Assembly: GCF_009617595.1 (NCBI RefSeq)
Contig: NZ_WIXK01000012.1
Span: forward strand, 1-64,000
Reading direction: 5' to 3'
Origin: Tritonibacter aquimaris
Lineage (GTDB): Bacteria > Pseudomonadota > Alphaproteobacteria > Rhodobacterales > Rhodobacteraceae
DNA length: 64,000 nucleotides
Shown here piece by piece: positions 63,804 through 64,000 of the stretch. The translations under genes were made by a program, and so were the position numbers. Under the pieces are notes generated by a model, which was given only the letters and a program-made list of their open reading frames with translations, was not told the origin of the DNA and did not search any database. Positions within the stretch are counted from its first letter, which is position 1. Each line of letters starts with the position of its first letter.

Positions 63804-64000
63804 TCAAATTGCGTCAAACACCCAGTTCGCATCTTCTGGCCAGGGCGCATCCAACGCATCAAGGTTGCGCTTTAGCGACGAGACCTTGCCAGTGCCCAAC
63901 AAAACGGACGCTGCCGCAGGATGATAAAGCGCATATTGCATCGCAACAGTCGCCAGCGGCATCTTGATCTCATCGGCGCGCGCCTGCAGAGCTGTCACCT
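63804..64000 (-). CDS. Aldo/keto reductase, C-terminal part (5' end beyond window)
   Basis: About 65 C-terminal residues are visible. PLATVAMQYALYHPAAASVLLGTG followed by LKRNLDAL, here in parts as MQYALYHPAAASVLLGT, is typical of the aldo/keto reductase end, where the cofactor-binding loop lies. The pattern suits the L-fucose or D-threo-aldose dehydrogenase group, which would give the first step of the pathway suggested by the SDR and FAH genes. It ends 2 bp from the convergent GntR gene. Confidence 0.75.
   Translation of the reverse strand, partial: VTALQARADEIKMPLATVAMQYALYHPAAASVLLGTGKVSSLKRNLDALDAPWPEDANWVFDAI

Overview
This window looks like part of an extrachromosomal replicon (large plasmid or chromid) of a marine alphaproteobacterium of the Roseobacter group (Rhodobacterales). 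The protein content points there: TRAP and ABC uptake systems, an hmu haem cluster with tandem exbD, a DUF1217 protein, a carboxyspermidine route to spermidine, and single-chain GcvP. The replicon status rests on a Rep_3-type initiator (20482-21747) divergent from parA-parB (19853-17348), with an origin-like region between them. Six copies of a 19-bp palindrome lie within 4 kb around parAB and are the likely parS centromere. No tRNA, rRNA, CRISPR array, IS element or prophage gene was seen.

Layout. 1-10.5 kb: nitrate assimilation on the minus strand, nrtA-nrtB-nrtCD-nasB-nasA (nasA runs off the left edge). The nrtA leader has an ANTAR-type hairpin followed by an intrinsic terminator. A chemoreceptor and the antiterminator gene nasT lie upstream, but nasS does not. 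10.9-14.3 kb: a di-haem peroxidase and a hybrid histidine kinase. 14.4-17.2 kb: phosphoglucomutase and an inositol-monophosphatase family gene with intergenic parS sites. 17.3-21.7 kb: parB, parA, origin, rep. 21.8-25.4 kb: MFS exporter, a large DUF1217-repeat protein and a MarR regulator. 25.5-28.4 kb: a TRAP transporter. 28.5-30.4 kb: glucokinase and a LysR regulator. 30.5-35.0 kb: gcvT-gcvH-gcvP. 35.3-36.3 kb: asparaginase. 36.3-46.0 kb: haem uptake (hmuR, hmuTUV, a small cysteine-containing exported protein, exbB-exbD-exbD-tonB, a second exbB, hmuS) with two matching TGA-N9-TCA iron-type boxes. 46.0-51.4 kb: speA, carboxyspermidine dehydrogenase, carboxyspermidine decarboxylase and speB, i.e. 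arginine to spermidine. 51.7-56.1 kb: a GMC oxidoreductase, amidase and FAD amine oxidase group. 56.2-64 kb: a sugar-acid module (GntR, SDR, FAH hydrolase, zinc dehydrogenase, ribose-type ABC transporter, second GntR, partial aldo/keto reductase) resembling non-phosphorylating L-fucose-type catabolism.

How it works together. The replication/partition core sits among metabolic operons that are normally chromosomal (glycine cleavage, spermidine synthesis, nitrate assimilation), which favours a chromid-like replicon. The points most worth checking are the parS array, including a site embedded in the end of parA; the antitermination leader of the nitrate operon with a chemoreceptor gene beside it; the asymmetric fused NrtCD ATPase; and the unnamed exported protein translationally coupled to exbB. 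Functions are assigned from family motifs and gene context read by eye; no database search was run.
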